From NCBI GenBank assembly GCA_017453335.1, contig JAFTKI010000070.1, positions 39,204-103,203 on the forward strand: a DNA stretch of 64,000 bases. Direction: 5' to 3'. Source of the stretch: Clostridia bacterium (lineage in GTDB: Bacteria > Bacillota_A > Clostridia > Oscillospirales > CAG-272). Numbering within the stretch: position 1 is the stretch's first letter; each line of letters begins with the position of its first letter. A model generated the notes under the pieces. That model worked only from the letters and a program-made list of their open reading frames with translations, was not told where the DNA came from and searched no databases. A program made the position numbers and the translations under genes. Below, in pieces: positions 45,581-54,306 of this stretch.

Positions 45581-45892
45581 TCAGCCCTCGATCTTCACGA
45601 TCTGAACCTTGGTGAAAGGCTGTCTGTGACCGATCTTCTTCTTCTCGTTCTTCTTGGATTTGTACTTCATAACGTAGATCTTCTTAGCCTTGCCGTTCTT
45701 CAGTACTTTTGCGGTAACCTTCGCACCGTCAACGGTGGGGGTACCTACCTTGAAGCCGCCGTCGTTGGACAGAGCCATAACGCTGTCGAAAACGATCTCG
45801 TCTCCTTCATTTGCTTCGAGCTTTTCAACAAAGATAATGTCCTGCTCGATTACTTTGTACTGCTTTCCGCCGGTTTCGATAACTGCAAACAC
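45581..45892 (-). CDS. rplU: 50S ribosomal protein L21
   Basis: L21 of 103 residues. It starts at GTG 45892, eight bases after AGAGAGG, giving [14 protein letters not shown], the family opening. A GTG three codons further upstream is possible but would lengthen the protein unusually. The C-terminal block [15 protein letters not shown] is typical. Confidence 0.95.
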   Translation of the reverse strand: MFAVIETGGKQYKVIEQDIIFVEKLEANEGDEIVFDSVMALSNDGGFKVGTPTVDGAKVTAKVLKNGKAKKIYVMKYKSKKNEKKKIGHRQPFTKVQIVKIEG

Positions 45893-45975
45893 GAAAAGCA
45901 CCTCTCTTTCTGATAGTCTCGCTGAAATTCATGGCGGTGTTTTCAGACACACTTAAAAAAGCCATTTTCAAGCGG
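45893..45975 (-). promoter_or_regulatory. Possible L21 leader RNA
   Basis: An untranslated leader of about 83 bases lies between the expected start point and rplU. It contains a small hairpin GTGT-CTGAAA-ACAC. L21 operons in Firmicutes often have autoregulatory leaders, but I did not confirm a match to that motif. Confidence 0.35.
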
Positions 45976-45981
45976 CATACT

Positions 45982-46010
45982 ATTATACCATGCGATTTTC
46001 CGTTTGTCAA
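45982..46010 (-). promoter_or_regulatory. Consensus promoter of the L21 operon
   Basis: TTGACA (46005-46010) and TATAAT (45982-45987) on the minus strand are 17 bases apart, both perfect. Confidence 0.8.
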
Positions 46011-46080
46011 GTGTTTTTTTATCTTTTTTTCAATCATTTTATAAGAAATTGTAAAATAATTTGCTTTTTCAAAAAAACTA

Positions 46081-46109
46081 TTGAAATATCGGATAGATTA
46101 TGATAAAGT
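46081..46109 (+). promoter_or_regulatory. Promoter of the 46147 membrane protein gene
   Basis: TTGAAA (46081-46086) and TAAAGT (46104-46109) are 17 bases apart. A TATAAT six bases on may act instead. Confidence 0.45.
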
Positions 46110-46146
46110 ATATAATAATATAAGTATCTTCCGAAAGGCCGACTGT

Positions 46147-46542
46147 ATGAAAATCTGGAATCTTATCAAAAAAATATTCAAAAGCACCTGCGTTTATTTC
46201 ACGCTGATCTCGATCGTTTTTATGCTTTTGGGGATCATCGGAGGAAACGATGCGTCGGGAATCGGCTTTAAATCCTCTGCTCTTTTGTTCATTCCCTTTG
46301 GGATCTGCATGGCACTGGCACAGGAGCTGTTGTGCGCAAAAACGCTTTCTGCTCTCACGCGCTATCTGGGACATTGCGCGATCACACTGATTGCCTTTGT
46401 TGTCCTGCTTTCCGCCAACGCCGATTTTACGTTTGCAAAGCTGATCGTGCTGATCGTTCTTTTGTTGATTCTGTATTGGATTATTTTCGGTATTGCCCTG
46501 TTGATCCGCCGCCGTTTGAAAAATCTGATGGAAGAAGATTGA
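46147..46542 (+). CDS. Small four-helix membrane protein
   Basis: A 131-residue protein with a basic N-terminus (KIWNLIKKIFK) and four hydrophobic segments, ending in a basic-acidic tail (RRRLKNLMEED). The size and layout recall DUF3021-type proteins, but I do not assign a family firmly. The start at 46147 follows GAAAGG; an earlier ATG at 46081 lies inside the promoter. It is upstream of the SGNH hydrolase and lipoprotein genes and probably cotranscribed. Confidence 0.65.
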   Translation: MKIWNLIKKIFKSTCVYFTLISIVFMLLGIIGGNDASGIGFKSSALLFIPFGICMALAQELLCAKTLSALTRYLGHCAITLIAFVVLLSANADFTFAKLIVLIVLLLILYWIIFGIALLIRRRLKNLMEED

Positions 46543-46594
46543 TATCCTGCAAGGGGGTGTTTGCAAAACGAAACCCTTTTACCGAATCCTTTCC

Positions 46595-47308
46595 TTGATA
46601 TTCGCCGCTGTTTTTTTATGGATCCCATGCGCTGCCGCAGAGCCTCGAAGCACCGAATATCTCTTATCACAGACAAACCCGTTTGACTCGGCATATTTGG
46701 ACTCACTCGTTTTCTTCGGAGAATCCACCACCGCGCATCTGCGCTCCCGTGAGGTGCTGTCGGGCGGAAAAAAGACCGATCAGGTGTGGGCAGACGACAG
46801 CGGAACGAGGATGCTGTCCTCTCAAGGACTTTCAACGCCGATCGTTTATCCCGAAACAGGCGAGCTTTTAACGCTCTCCGAGGCTTGTGCAAAAAAGCAG
46901 CCTTCCTATCTTGTTCTGTCCTTCGGGATCAACGGCATTTCAAAATTTATTGAGCATAAAGACCTATATGTAAACAACTATCAAAAGCTGATCCGCACGG
47001 TGAGCTCCGCCTCTCCCGACACAAAGATCATTTTGCAAACGGTCTACCCTGTTCGCTCTGCAAACGGATTTTCGGTGGATACCGATACGCTGAACCGCTA
47101 TATCACCGTGCTGAACGGATGGCTCCCCGAGATCGCGGCACAGAATGAAAAGGTCAGGATTGCCGATACGGCATCGGTCCTCTGTGACAGCGACGGTAGA
47201 TTGCTTGCCGCTTACGATGCGGGAGACGGTCTGCATTTGAACAAACAAGCTTATGAAGCCATCCTTCACTATCTCGGCACACATGCCTGGCAGGAAAGTG
47301 AGAATTGA
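46595..47308 (+). CDS. SGNH/GDSL-type hydrolase, exported (start uncertain)
   Basis: An esterase-like protein of about 237 residues. Block I reads FFGESTTAHL (GES for GDS), then LSFGINGISKF (Asn block) and DGLHLNKQAYE (Asp-His pair). The N-terminus is hydrophobic and ends CAAAEP, consistent with a signal peptide. No good start is visible: TTG 46595 lacks a ribosome site. AAGGGGG (46551-46557) sits upstream, but starts near it are out of frame, while the in-frame bases encode KTKPFYRILSL, an ideal signal n-region. The DUF4358 gene follows without a gap; such pairs often occur in O-acetylation loci. Confidence 0.72.
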   Translation: MIFAAVFLWIPCAAAEPRSTEYLLSQTNPFDSAYLDSLVFFGESTTAHLRSREVLSGGKKTDQVWADDSGTRMLSSQGLSTPIVYPETGELLTLSEACAKKQPSYLVLSFGINGISKFIEHKDLYVNNYQKLIRTVSSASPDTKIILQTVYPVRSANGFSVDTDTLNRYITVLNGWLPEIAAQNEKVRIADTASVLCDSDGRLLAAYDAGDGLHLNKQAYEAILHYLGTHAWQESEN

Positions 47309-47794
47309 ATGAAACCAAAACAACTTTTGATTGCCGTGATGTCTTTGTTGATGCTCTTCTCCCTTGTTTCCTGCAGCAGCTACGCGGATGACATCGACAC
47401 CGACAATCTGGCAACTGTCGGATTGAATGCGCTCTCCGACAATATTGATTATGTGGAAGCCGACGACGGCTTTTTGGACGATTATTTTTCCACCCCTTCG
47501 TGGGTGACCGATTACGAGATCTATCTTGCGCCTACCGCCTCCAACATCAACCAAGTGGGCGTTTACCACGTTCAGGACGGACACACGGAGGAAATGGAAG
47601 CAATTCTGAAAGACTATCTGCAACGGTCCTACGCGGAAAACGGGAATTGGTATGATTCCTATATTCCGAAGGAAACTCCGAAGCTACGCGATGCCGAGGT
47701 CAAGGTATACGGAAACTATATTGCCTACGCCATCCTCAACGAAACCGACCGCGCTACCTTCTTTGACGCGATTGAAAAGGCTTTGACAGAATAA
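47309..47794 (+). CDS. DUF4358 lipoprotein
   Basis: A 161-residue lipoprotein: signal peptide with lipobox LVSC (Cys at about 22), then a domain with YEIYLAPTASNINQVGVYHV and a C-terminal NETDRATFFDAIEKAL, matching DUF4358. It directly follows the SGNH hydrolase stop (TGA then ATG), so the two are coupled and probably act together outside the cell. Function is unknown. Confidence 0.78.
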   Translation: MKPKQLLIAVMSLLMLFSLVSCSSYADDIDTDNLATVGLNALSDNIDYVEADDGFLDDYFSTPSWVTDYEIYLAPTASNINQVGVYHVQDGHTEEMEAILKDYLQRSYAENGNWYDSYIPKETPKLRDAEVKVYGNYIAYAILNETDRATFFDAIEKALTE

Positions 47795-47835
47795 ACGAGT
47801 GTAGAGCAAAATAATCATAATTGAAATTCAAGAGA

Positions 47836-47990
47836 ACAACCCCTCCGTCTCGCTACGCGAGCCATCTCCCCTTACACAGAGGGAGGCTTCAAAGTAACCT
47901 TGCCCTTGAAACATAATCTTTTCAAGAGCAAGATCCTTTTAGGCTCCTTTGTGTAAAGGGAGCTGTCAGCGAAGCTGACTGAGGGATTGT
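47836..47990. repeat. 155-bp MITE-like inverted repeat
   Basis: The left end ACAACCCCTCCGTC..CATCTCCCCTTACACA and the right end, read in reverse, ACAATCCCTCAGTC..GCTCCCTTTACACA match over about 50 bases. The centre also pairs (CTTGAAA with TTTCAAG). The whole can fold as one long imperfect hairpin. It holds no open frame and fills most of the gap between the lipoprotein and radical SAM genes. Confidence 0.7.
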
Positions 47991-48034
47991 CTATTGTGCA
48001 AAGTGTAATCACTCTGCCTTTTGTCTACAGCTCA

Positions 48035-48062
48035 CAGCACGGATTCAACTCCGTGCTGTTTC
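48035..48062 (+). terminator. Terminator after the lipoprotein gene
   Basis: A 9-bp stem CAGCACGGA/TCCGTGCTG followed by TTTCGCTTTT on the plus strand. It overlaps the last codons of the convergent radical SAM gene. Confidence 0.55.
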
Positions 48063-49013
48063 GCTTTTGATGCCCTGATAACTTTGTCTTTGATGCAAAA
48101 GCTTATCAATATCGTTGATCACCGTTGTCTTTTTCAAGCTCCAGAGCGGTGCCAGAAGCTCGTCATGGGCGCCGTCTCCCGTCAGTCTGCCGATCACAAT
48201 GTCGGCAGGCAAAAGCTCCAACGCATCAACCACCGTTTCAATATAGTCCTCGCGCTCCATCGGACGGTAGGCATTGGTCTCATAAAGCTCGGACAAACGG
48301 GTGTCACGCAGAACGTGCAACAGATGCAGCTTGACTTGATCGGGATGCAGAGCTACCACATCACGAACGCTTTGCAGCATATCCTCTCTGGTTTCCCCAG
48401 GAAGTCCGAAGATCAGATGCACGCAGATCCCGATCTTATCGCTTGCGCGGCGCAATGCCTCAAATCCGCGCCGAAATTCCGCAAACGAATGTCCTCGATT
48501 GACGGTTTGCGCTGTCTGATCGTTGGAGGATTGCAAGCCAAGCTCCACCGTCAGCACGGTTCGCTCGGCAAGCTCGGCAAGGTAGCGCACCGTATCCTCG
48601 GCCAAGCAATCGGCGCGCGTGGCAATGTTTAAGCCAACGATATTTTCGCAAGCAAGCGCTTCCTCAAATTTTTCTTTGAGGACAGACGTCGGCGCGTAGG
48701 TATTGGTGTGCGCTTGAAAATAAGCGATACACCGCGAAACATCCCACTTTTTGGAAAACAAAGCTTTTTGCGCTTCGATCTGCTCCCTGATGGACAAAGT
48801 AGCTTTGGGAGCAAAGTCGCCGCTTCCTCGGTCTGAGCAATAAATACAGCCTCCCACGCCGCATCTACCATCGATATTCGGGCAGGTAAAGCCCGCATCC
48901 AGCGGAAGCTTGGCGCATTTCCCGCCAAACCGATGACGCAAATAATATTCATAAGTATGATAGCGTTTGTTGGTATCGCTGTAAACAAACGGGTTGGTAT
49001 CGGCTTGAGTCAT
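48045..49013 (-). CDS. TIGR01212-type radical SAM protein (YhcC-like)
   Basis: A 322-residue radical SAM enzyme of the YhcC/TIGR01212 family. The cluster-binding cysteines are in the region CPNIDGRCGVGGCIYCSD (family spacing wider than CxxxCxxC). YFQAHTNTYAP and VELGLQSSNDQTAQTVNRGH are diagnostic. The physiological reaction is not established. The ATG lies next to repeat sequence, and a promoter is not obvious. Confidence 0.88.
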   Translation of the reverse strand: MTQADTNPFVYSDTNKRYHTYEYYLRHRFGGKCAKLPLDAGFTCPNIDGRCGVGGCIYCSDRGSGDFAPKATLSIREQIEAQKALFSKKWDVSRCIAYFQAHTNTYAPTSVLKEKFEEALACENIVGLNIATRADCLAEDTVRYLAELAERTVLTVELGLQSSNDQTAQTVNRGHSFAEFRRGFEALRRASDKIGICVHLIFGLPGETREDMLQSVRDVVALHPDQVKLHLLHVLRDTRLSELYETNAYRPMEREDYIETVVDALELLPADIVIGRLTGDGAHDELLAPLWSLKKTTVINDIDKLLHQRQSYQGIKSETARS

Positions 49014-49085
49014 TTTTCGAGTCCTCTAAAATGTTTTTGATGAGAGCTTACCAAATCATAAAAAGTAGACACGCTGCATAGCCGT

Positions 49086-49284
49086 CTCTCCTCATCCGTC
49101 AGCCGACAAGCGGCTGCCACCTTCCCCGCTGGGGAAGGCTTTGGGATAGTGCGCAAAAAATTGCATATCTGTCCGGGCGCCACTTCTATCAAAATACAGT
49201 TTCAAATTTACTTCTTGTAAATCGGCTACGCTTAGCCTTCTCCAGCGGAGAAGGTGCTGAGCAAAGCGAAGCGGATGAGGAGAG
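49086..49284. repeat. MITE-like inverted repeat with hairpin arms
   Basis: The left arm CTCTCCTCATCCGTC with hairpin CCTTCCCCGCTGGGGAAGG, and the reversed right arm CTCTCCTCATCCGCTTCG with hairpin CCTTCTCCGCTGGAGAAGG, bound about 200 bases without coding content. It occupies most of the 355-base gap between the radical SAM and aminotransferase genes. The left arm is nearly the same as 15389-15450. Confidence 0.7.
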
Positions 49285-49329
49285 CCTTGATGTGCTTTGA
49301 TATAATAGCAGTACTTGATTATAGCTACT

Positions 49330-49355
49330 CAGGGCTGTGCCGCGGCACAGCCCTG
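49330..49355 (-). terminator. Perfect 26-bp palindrome after the aminotransferase gene
   Basis: CAGGGCTGTGCCG and its exact complement meet without a loop, 13 bases after the aminotransferase stop. No T run follows, so it is a hairpin-type terminator or a protein site. Confidence 0.5.
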
Positions 49356-49368
49356 ATCGTTTCATTGA

Positions 49369-50649
49369 TTATTTCGTAAGCTTTTCAAGTGCCGCAATAC
49401 GTGCGCAAAGCGTCAGAATATCCATAGCTCCCTGCAGATCGGACAAGGTCGGGAAAGAGGGCGCGATGCGGATGTTGCTGTCATCGGGATCGTTGCGGTA
49501 GGGATAGGTTGCTCCAACATTGGTCAGCGTAACGCCTGCTTCCTTACAAAGCTGATAGGTGCGCTTTGCGGTTCCCTTTTCCACAAACAAGCTGACAAAA
49601 TAGCCACCCAAGGGCTTGGTCCAGTGTGCCACACCCGTGTCTGCCAGATCTCTTTCCAAGGTCTCCAGAACCAGCTCAAACTTCGGACGCAACAGCTCGG
49701 CAAGCTTCATCATGTGCGCCTTCATATTCTCGGCATTCTTGAAATAACGAACGTGGCGCAGCTGATTGAGCTTATCATGTCCGATGGTCTGTGCGCCGAT
49801 GATCGGAAGCATCTGCTTCAAATTTGCCTCAGATGCCGCCATGATCGCCACACCCGAGCCCGGGAAGGAGATCTTGGAGGTAGATGCAAAATAGAAGACA
49901 CGGTTACGGTTGCCGTATGCATCGCAAGCCGCAAAAATATCGGCAAGCGTATCCTGACGGTCGGCATACAAATGGTGAACGGCATAAGCGTTATCCCAGA
50001 AAATGCGGAAATCCTTTGCGGCGGTCTTCATGGCACCCAAGCGGCGAACCGTTTCGTCGGAATAGGTGATTCCGTCGGGGTTGGAATACTTGGGGTTACA
50101 CCAAATACCCTTGACCATGGGATCGTTTGCCACCAGCTCCTCCACGCGATCCATATCGGGACCTGTGGGAGTCATTGCCACGGGGATCATCTTGATTCCC
50201 AAGGATTCGCAAATACCGAAGTGACGGTCATAGCCCGGGACGGGACAGAGGAACTTGATCTCCTCCTCACGACACCAGGGACGCTCACTGTCGCAGGTTC
50301 CGTACAGCATAGCGCGGGCTACACTATCGTACATCAGATTCAAAGAGGAATTGCCGCCAACGAAGATCTCTTTTTCATTCAGATCCAAAAGCTCGGCAAA
50401 CAGACGCTTGACCTCGGGGATACCGTCCAGAATACCGTAGTTACGGCAATCAAATCCGTTTTCGGCACGGCAGGTGTCCGAAGAGTTCAGACAATCCAGC
50501 ATATCCTGCACCAGATCCAGTTGTACGGCACTCGGCTTTCCGCGCGAGAGATCCAGCGAGAGTTTTTTTGCCTTAGCGGCTTCATATTCAGCCCACAGCT
50601 TTTTCAGCTCCGACTGTGCTTCCTCACGGTTCATCTTTGAATAGTTCAT
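49369..50649 (-). CDS. Aspartate aminotransferase-like class I/II aminotransferase
   Basis: A 426-residue fold type I PLP enzyme. The PLP lysine is in [16 protein letters not shown], with [11 protein letters not shown] and [11 protein letters not shown] upstream, and the substrate Arg is near IRIAPSFP. This pattern fits the class of aspartate aminotransferases found in Actinobacteria and many gut Firmicutes (sometimes annotated as putative aminotransferase). It stands alone with its own promoter. Confidence 0.88.
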   Translation of the reverse strand: MNYSKMNREEAQSELKKLWAEYEAAKAKKLSLDLSRGKPSAVQLDLVQDMLDCLNSSDTCRAENGFDCRNYGILDGIPEVKRLFAELLDLNEKEIFVGGNSSLNLMYDSVARAMLYGTCDSERPWCREEEIKFLCPVPGYDRHFGICESLGIKMIPVAMTPTGPDMDRVEELVANDPMVKGIWCNPKYSNPDGITYSDETVRRLGAMKTAAKDFRIFWDNAYAVHHLYADRQDTLADIFAACDAYGNRNRVFYFASTSKISFPGSGVAIMAASEANLKQMLPIIGAQTIGHDKLNQLRHVRYFKNAENMKAHMMKLAELLRPKFELVLETLERDLADTGVAHWTKPLGGYFVSLFVEKGTAKRTYQLCKEAGVTLTNVGATYPYRNDPDDSNIRIAPSFPTLSDLQGAMDILTLCARIAALEKLTK

Positions 50650-50693
50650 TGGCTTATTCTCCTTACGATGCTACAGTTTTTATACTGTTCCCT

Positions 50694-50722
50694 ATTATAG
50701 CATATTCAAAATGGAATTGCAA
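50694..50722 (-). promoter_or_regulatory. Promoter of the aminotransferase gene
   Basis: TTGCAA (50717-50722) and TATAAT (50694-50699) on the minus strand are 17 bases apart; AAGGAG precedes the ATG. Confidence 0.65.
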
Positions 50723-50760
50723 TAGTGTTTTTGCAATTTTTATCACAAAAAATTGCATTT

Positions 50761-53199
50761 TTAGGGATCTTTTTTTGTCGTATTCCAAAATTCTGCCACA
50801 ATTTCTGCAAGTTCGGCAGAATTATTTGCATATTGAATGTGATTCCAGTGGTCGGGGAAGAGCTGTGTGAGGCGCGGATCGGCATAGCGGTCATCGATCA
50901 GAACGATCACGCCCCTGTCCTCTTCCCGGCGTATCACGCGTCCCGCCGCCTGCATAACTCGGTTCATACCGGGATAGGTGTAGGCATAATCGAAGCCGCG
51001 CTCCCGTGTGGTTTCGTAATAATCGCGCAGAATGTTGCGCTCGTTGGAAATCCCCGGCAAGCCTGTCCCCACGATCACCGTACCGATCAGCTGTCCTCCC
51101 GGCAGGTCGATTCCCTCTGAGAACGAACCTCCAAGCACGCAAAATCCGATCCTACGGTGACCGTCATCACGGAAGGACGCAAGGAAAGCCTCCCTTTCAT
51201 CGGGATTCATTCCGCGCGTTTGCACCACGCACGCAACCTTGGGATATTTTTTTCGGAACCGTTCCAAAACGTTCTCCATATATTGATAGGAAGGAAAATA
51301 GGCAATATAATTTCCCTTTTTTCCCGATGAAGCCGCGGCAATAAGAGAAGCGATCCGCCCGTAAGACTTTTCCCGATTCTCCATGCGGGTGCTGACAGAC
51401 GCAACCGCCGCCAGGCAAAACTGCTGTGCGCTGAAGGGTGACGGCAACGAAATGCGAACGGCATCCTTCCCGCCCCCCAGAATATCGGCAAAATAATCGG
51501 ACGGTGTCAAGGTCGCCGAAAACAGCACCGATGCGCGGGTGCAGGAAAGCCGTGTGTTCAAAACGCGCGAGGGATCAAGACAGATCAGGCGGATCACGCG
51601 GTGATCCCCATCCAGCTCGATAAAGGTAAGAAATTTATCGTCATATTGCTCGGAGATCACCTCAAAGCGCTTGAGTGCGGAGTATAAACGCTGAACGATC
51701 CCTTCGGTCTCGGTTCCTCTGTTCTTTCTCAGCCACGCATCCAAGGCTGATCTGACCTCATAAACCGACTTGTGAAATTGCTCCAAGGGAGTTCGGCTGA
51801 TATAGTATCCGTGTTCCCGTCCGTCCTCGTCCCGATAGAGATTTTCCTCACACAAACGGCGGAACCCGACCATCGGAACACTCAACTTCTCGATCGCGCG
51901 AAACAGTGTTTCCTCGGTTTCGGGGATTTGCTGCAAGGCAGCACTCAGATCGTTCAGATCAAGCGATGCGGAATACATGGACATGGCGCGATCGGCAAGA
52001 TTGTGTGCCTCGTCCACCAAAAATACGTAACGGTTTTCCCGAACCGCCTCGGGATCCAAATAACGGCGCAGATAGACCATTGGATCGAAAATGTAATTGT
52101 AATCGCAGATCACGGTGTCGCAAAGCTCGGAAAGCGCTAATTGAAATTCATAAGGACAGACTTGATACTGTGCGGCAATCTCCAAAATCGACGAAAGACT
52201 AAAGCCATGATGCAGTGTCAAAGCCGCTCGGATCGCATCGGGCAAACGGTCATAAAAGCCCTTGGCACACGGACAGTCAACGGGATTGCAATGTGCCGAA
52301 ACGCCTGCGGGATCGGCGCGTGCCGCCACGTTGACACAGATCTGCTCACGAGCGGTCAGTATGATGGTGCGCAGATGCGTTCCCGCACGGAACAGCTGCT
52401 CCGCCGCGCGAAAGGCTTCCCTGCGGACAGCGGCCTTGGCGGTCAGATAAAAGATCTTGTCGCAATGTCCTTCTCCCAAGGCACGCATGGCGGGATAGAG
52501 CGTGGACAAGGTTTTTCCCGTTCCCGTAGGAGCCTCCGCGAACAGCCTTTTCCCCGCGCGAATATCACGGTAACACTCGCGGATCAGGATATCCTGCCCG
52601 TCCCGCACCGAGGAATACGGAAAGTGCGCACTGTGTACAGACGGACGCAAGACGGTTTCGCGGTCGATCAACAGCTTGGCACGGAAAAGAACGCGGGAAA
52701 GCAGATTCTCATAAAAGACTTGCAATTCCTCTGCCGTGTAGACCGTTTCAAAATACCGAATCTCGTCGGTATCAATACAATAATAAGTTAAACGAACACA
52801 AACCTGTTCCAAATCTCGTTCTCTTGCCAAAAAGAACGCATAACACCGAAGCTGGGCATCGTGCATAGGATGCGGCGGTAGCTCAAAGCGACGCGCGCTG
52901 ACGGTCTTGATCTCGTCTACTGTAGGCGGATCGGTTGCAAGAATCCCGTCTGCCCGTCCGCTGACCTCAAAATGCACACCTTCATACTGTGTGGTATTGC
53001 AGAACGGTCTTTCTGCATCGTACAGAACACCTGCCTGCGATTGAATTTTCCGATGGATCGCGGCTCCCAGCGCGGCTCTTTCAAACGAAACCCGTTTCCC
53101 CATACCGGGACGCAGATCGAGGTCTCCGCCCGAGAGAGCGAGCGAGCAAAGCTCGGTTACGGACAGCATGACCGCAGCTCGTTCGATTGAATATTTCAT
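50761..53199 (-). CDS. Nuclease-helicase fusion: PD-(D/E)XK domain plus DinG/XPD-type helicase
   Basis: An 812-residue protein. Residues about 1-180 resemble a PD-(D/E)XK nuclease, with GRADGI, the core TVDEIKTVSARR and QLRCYAFFLA (motif QxxxY type). The superfamily 2 helicase follows: Walker A EAPTGTGKTLSTLYP, Cys residues for an Fe-S cluster around AHCNPVDCPCAKGF and CPYEFQ, and DEAH box LVDEAHNLADRA. Motif VI is in QAAGRVIRREEDRG. DinG/XPD helicases unwind 5'-3' at damaged DNA. I chose ATG 53199, eight bases from GGAGG. Confidence 0.88.
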   Translation of the reverse strand: MKYSIERAAVMLSVTELCSLALSGGDLDLRPGMGKRVSFERAALGAAIHRKIQSQAGVLYDAERPFCNTTQYEGVHFEVSGRADGILATDPPTVDEIKTVSARRFELPPHPMHDAQLRCYAFFLARERDLEQVCVRLTYYCIDTDEIRYFETVYTAEELQVFYENLLSRVLFRAKLLIDRETVLRPSVHSAHFPYSSVRDGQDILIRECYRDIRAGKRLFAEAPTGTGKTLSTLYPAMRALGEGHCDKIFYLTAKAAVRREAFRAAEQLFRAGTHLRTIILTAREQICVNVAARADPAGVSAHCNPVDCPCAKGFYDRLPDAIRAALTLHHGFSLSSILEIAAQYQVCPYEFQLALSELCDTVICDYNYIFDPMVYLRRYLDPEAVRENRYVFLVDEAHNLADRAMSMYSASLDLNDLSAALQQIPETEETLFRAIEKLSVPMVGFRRLCEENLYRDEDGREHGYYISRTPLEQFHKSVYEVRSALDAWLRKNRGTETEGIVQRLYSALKRFEVISEQYDDKFLTFIELDGDHRVIRLICLDPSRVLNTRLSCTRASVLFSATLTPSDYFADILGGGKDAVRISLPSPFSAQQFCLAAVASVSTRMENREKSYGRIASLIAAASSGKKGNYIAYFPSYQYMENVLERFRKKYPKVACVVQTRGMNPDEREAFLASFRDDGHRRIGFCVLGGSFSEGIDLPGGQLIGTVIVGTGLPGISNERNILRDYYETTRERGFDYAYTYPGMNRVMQAAGRVIRREEDRGVIVLIDDRYADPRLTQLFPDHWNHIQYANNSAELAEIVAEFWNTTKKDP

Positions 53200-53243
53200 T
53201 GCGGTCACCTCCCCGTTCATTTTTTATCATTATATTATGAAAC

Positions 53244-53359
53244 AAAAATGTGTGCTTGCACGGACATTTTTGTGAAACCATCAATACCGCAGACGCACGA
53301 TAGTGCGCACAGCAAGAAGGGCTGAGCCTTGCGCAGCAAGGCTTTCTGCGGATATTATA
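53244..53359 (-). promoter_or_regulatory. Promoter and structured leader of the nuclease-helicase gene
   Basis: TATAAT (53354-53359) with a weak TTTTCA 17 bases upstream starts a leader of about 145 bases. Three perfect hairpins lie in it: AGCCTTGC/GCAAGGCT (53325-53343), CGCAC/GTGCG (53294-53307) and AAAAATGT/ACATTTTT with an inner GTGC/GCAC (53244-53271). No T run follows the last one. Confidence 0.4.
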
Positions 53360-53393
53360 GCATAAAAAAGAGCATTTGAAAATAGGAAAAATG

Positions 53394-53432
53394 AAAAAAG
53401 AGAATCACTTTATGCTGTGATTCTCTTTTTTT
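53394..53432. terminator. Bidirectional terminator after the LRR lipoprotein gene
   Basis: A 13-bp stem AAAAGAGAATCAC/GTGATTCTCTTTT with T tracts on both strands, just after the stop at 53437. Confidence 0.8.
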
Positions 53433-53436
53433 GCGA

Positions 53437-54102
53437 TTATTTTGCTTTCAAACCGTAGCTTTGCGCATATTGCCGAGCATAAGATTTTTCGGGACAGACC
53501 ACCGTCAAATCCTTATTGCAGTTGTCGAAAGCTCCGTAGGAGATCGTTTGAACCGATGCGGGAAGCGTGACCGTTTGCAGTGAGGTACACCCCGAAAATG
53601 CAAACCACCCAATGCTTTCCACCCCCTCGGGAAGTGTGATTGATGTAATATCGGTATTCTGTGAAAAAGCACGGTCAAAGACAGCAAGAACGGGCAGACC
53701 GTCGATATGTGTGGGAAGAACCACCTCTTTTGATTTTCCAAGATATGCAGTGACGGTCACTCCCCCGTTTTCCTTGATGTAACGAAAGGAATCAACCGCA
53801 GTGGAGGTTGACGATCCCGAAGCTTCGTTGGAAGGCTCTTTATTGGAGGCTTGGTAAAGAGCATACAGGGCATCATACTCAGCTCGGCTGGTGTAAAGTG
53901 CGCTCTGTACCTCCAAAAGTCGGTCTTGCAGATTTACAGCAAGCCCCTCGTAATAGGCGACCTTGGTCTCGGCATCCGCCAAAAGCTTGTCTTTGCTATC
54001 ATCGTACGGAACAGGCGTTTCGGTGTCAATAGCCGCCTGACACCCGCAAAACAGTATTCCTGCCGCCGCGCCCACTACTATCATGCGTTTGAGTTTGTTC
54101 AT
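53437..54102 (-). CDS. Leucine-rich-repeat (BspA-like) lipoprotein
   Basis: About 221 residues. The signal peptide ends in lipobox FCGC (Cys near 22). A coiled segment follows (LLADAETKVAYYEGLAVNLQ, about 40-85). A low-complexity linker rich in Ser comes next, then BspA-type LRR_5 repeats (ITSITLPEGVESIGWFAFSG, LQTVTLPASVQTISYGAF), ending in YARQYAQSYGL. Probably a surface lipoprotein; function unknown. Two close ATGs (54108 and 54102) fit AAAGGATGG. Confidence 0.8.
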   Translation of the reverse strand: MNKLKRMIVVGAAAGILFCGCQAAIDTETPVPYDDSKDKLLADAETKVAYYEGLAVNLQDRLLEVQSALYTSRAEYDALYALYQASNKEPSNEASGSSTSTAVDSFRYIKENGGVTVTAYLGKSKEVVLPTHIDGLPVLAVFDRAFSQNTDITSITLPEGVESIGWFAFSGCTSLQTVTLPASVQTISYGAFDNCNKDLTVVCPEKSYARQYAQSYGLKAK

Positions 54103-54263
54103 GATCATCCATCCTTTCTTTTTTTCGTACCAACATCATAACACAAAGCCCCTGTCGAAGTTATGGGAATCCTGCGGGGGAAACACTTTTTTGATCCGCA
54201 ACGTAAAAAATCTCCGAATTCCCGTTTTTGCGGAATTCAAATCGATCTTTTTTAAAAAAAGTA

Positions 54264-54292
54264 TTGACTTTTTCTCTTTGTTGCGCTATAAT
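54264..54292 (+). promoter_or_regulatory. Promoter of the tRNA gene
   Basis: TTGACT (54264-54269) and TATAAT (54287-54292) are 17 bases apart, ending 14 bases before the tRNA. Confidence 0.75.
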
Positions 54293-54306
54293 AATGAAGA
54301 TATGTC

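Noticed and set aside
47836..47990. CRISPR-like array
   Set aside because: The repeats are inverted ends of one element, not evenly spaced direct repeats with unique spacers; no cas genes are in the window.
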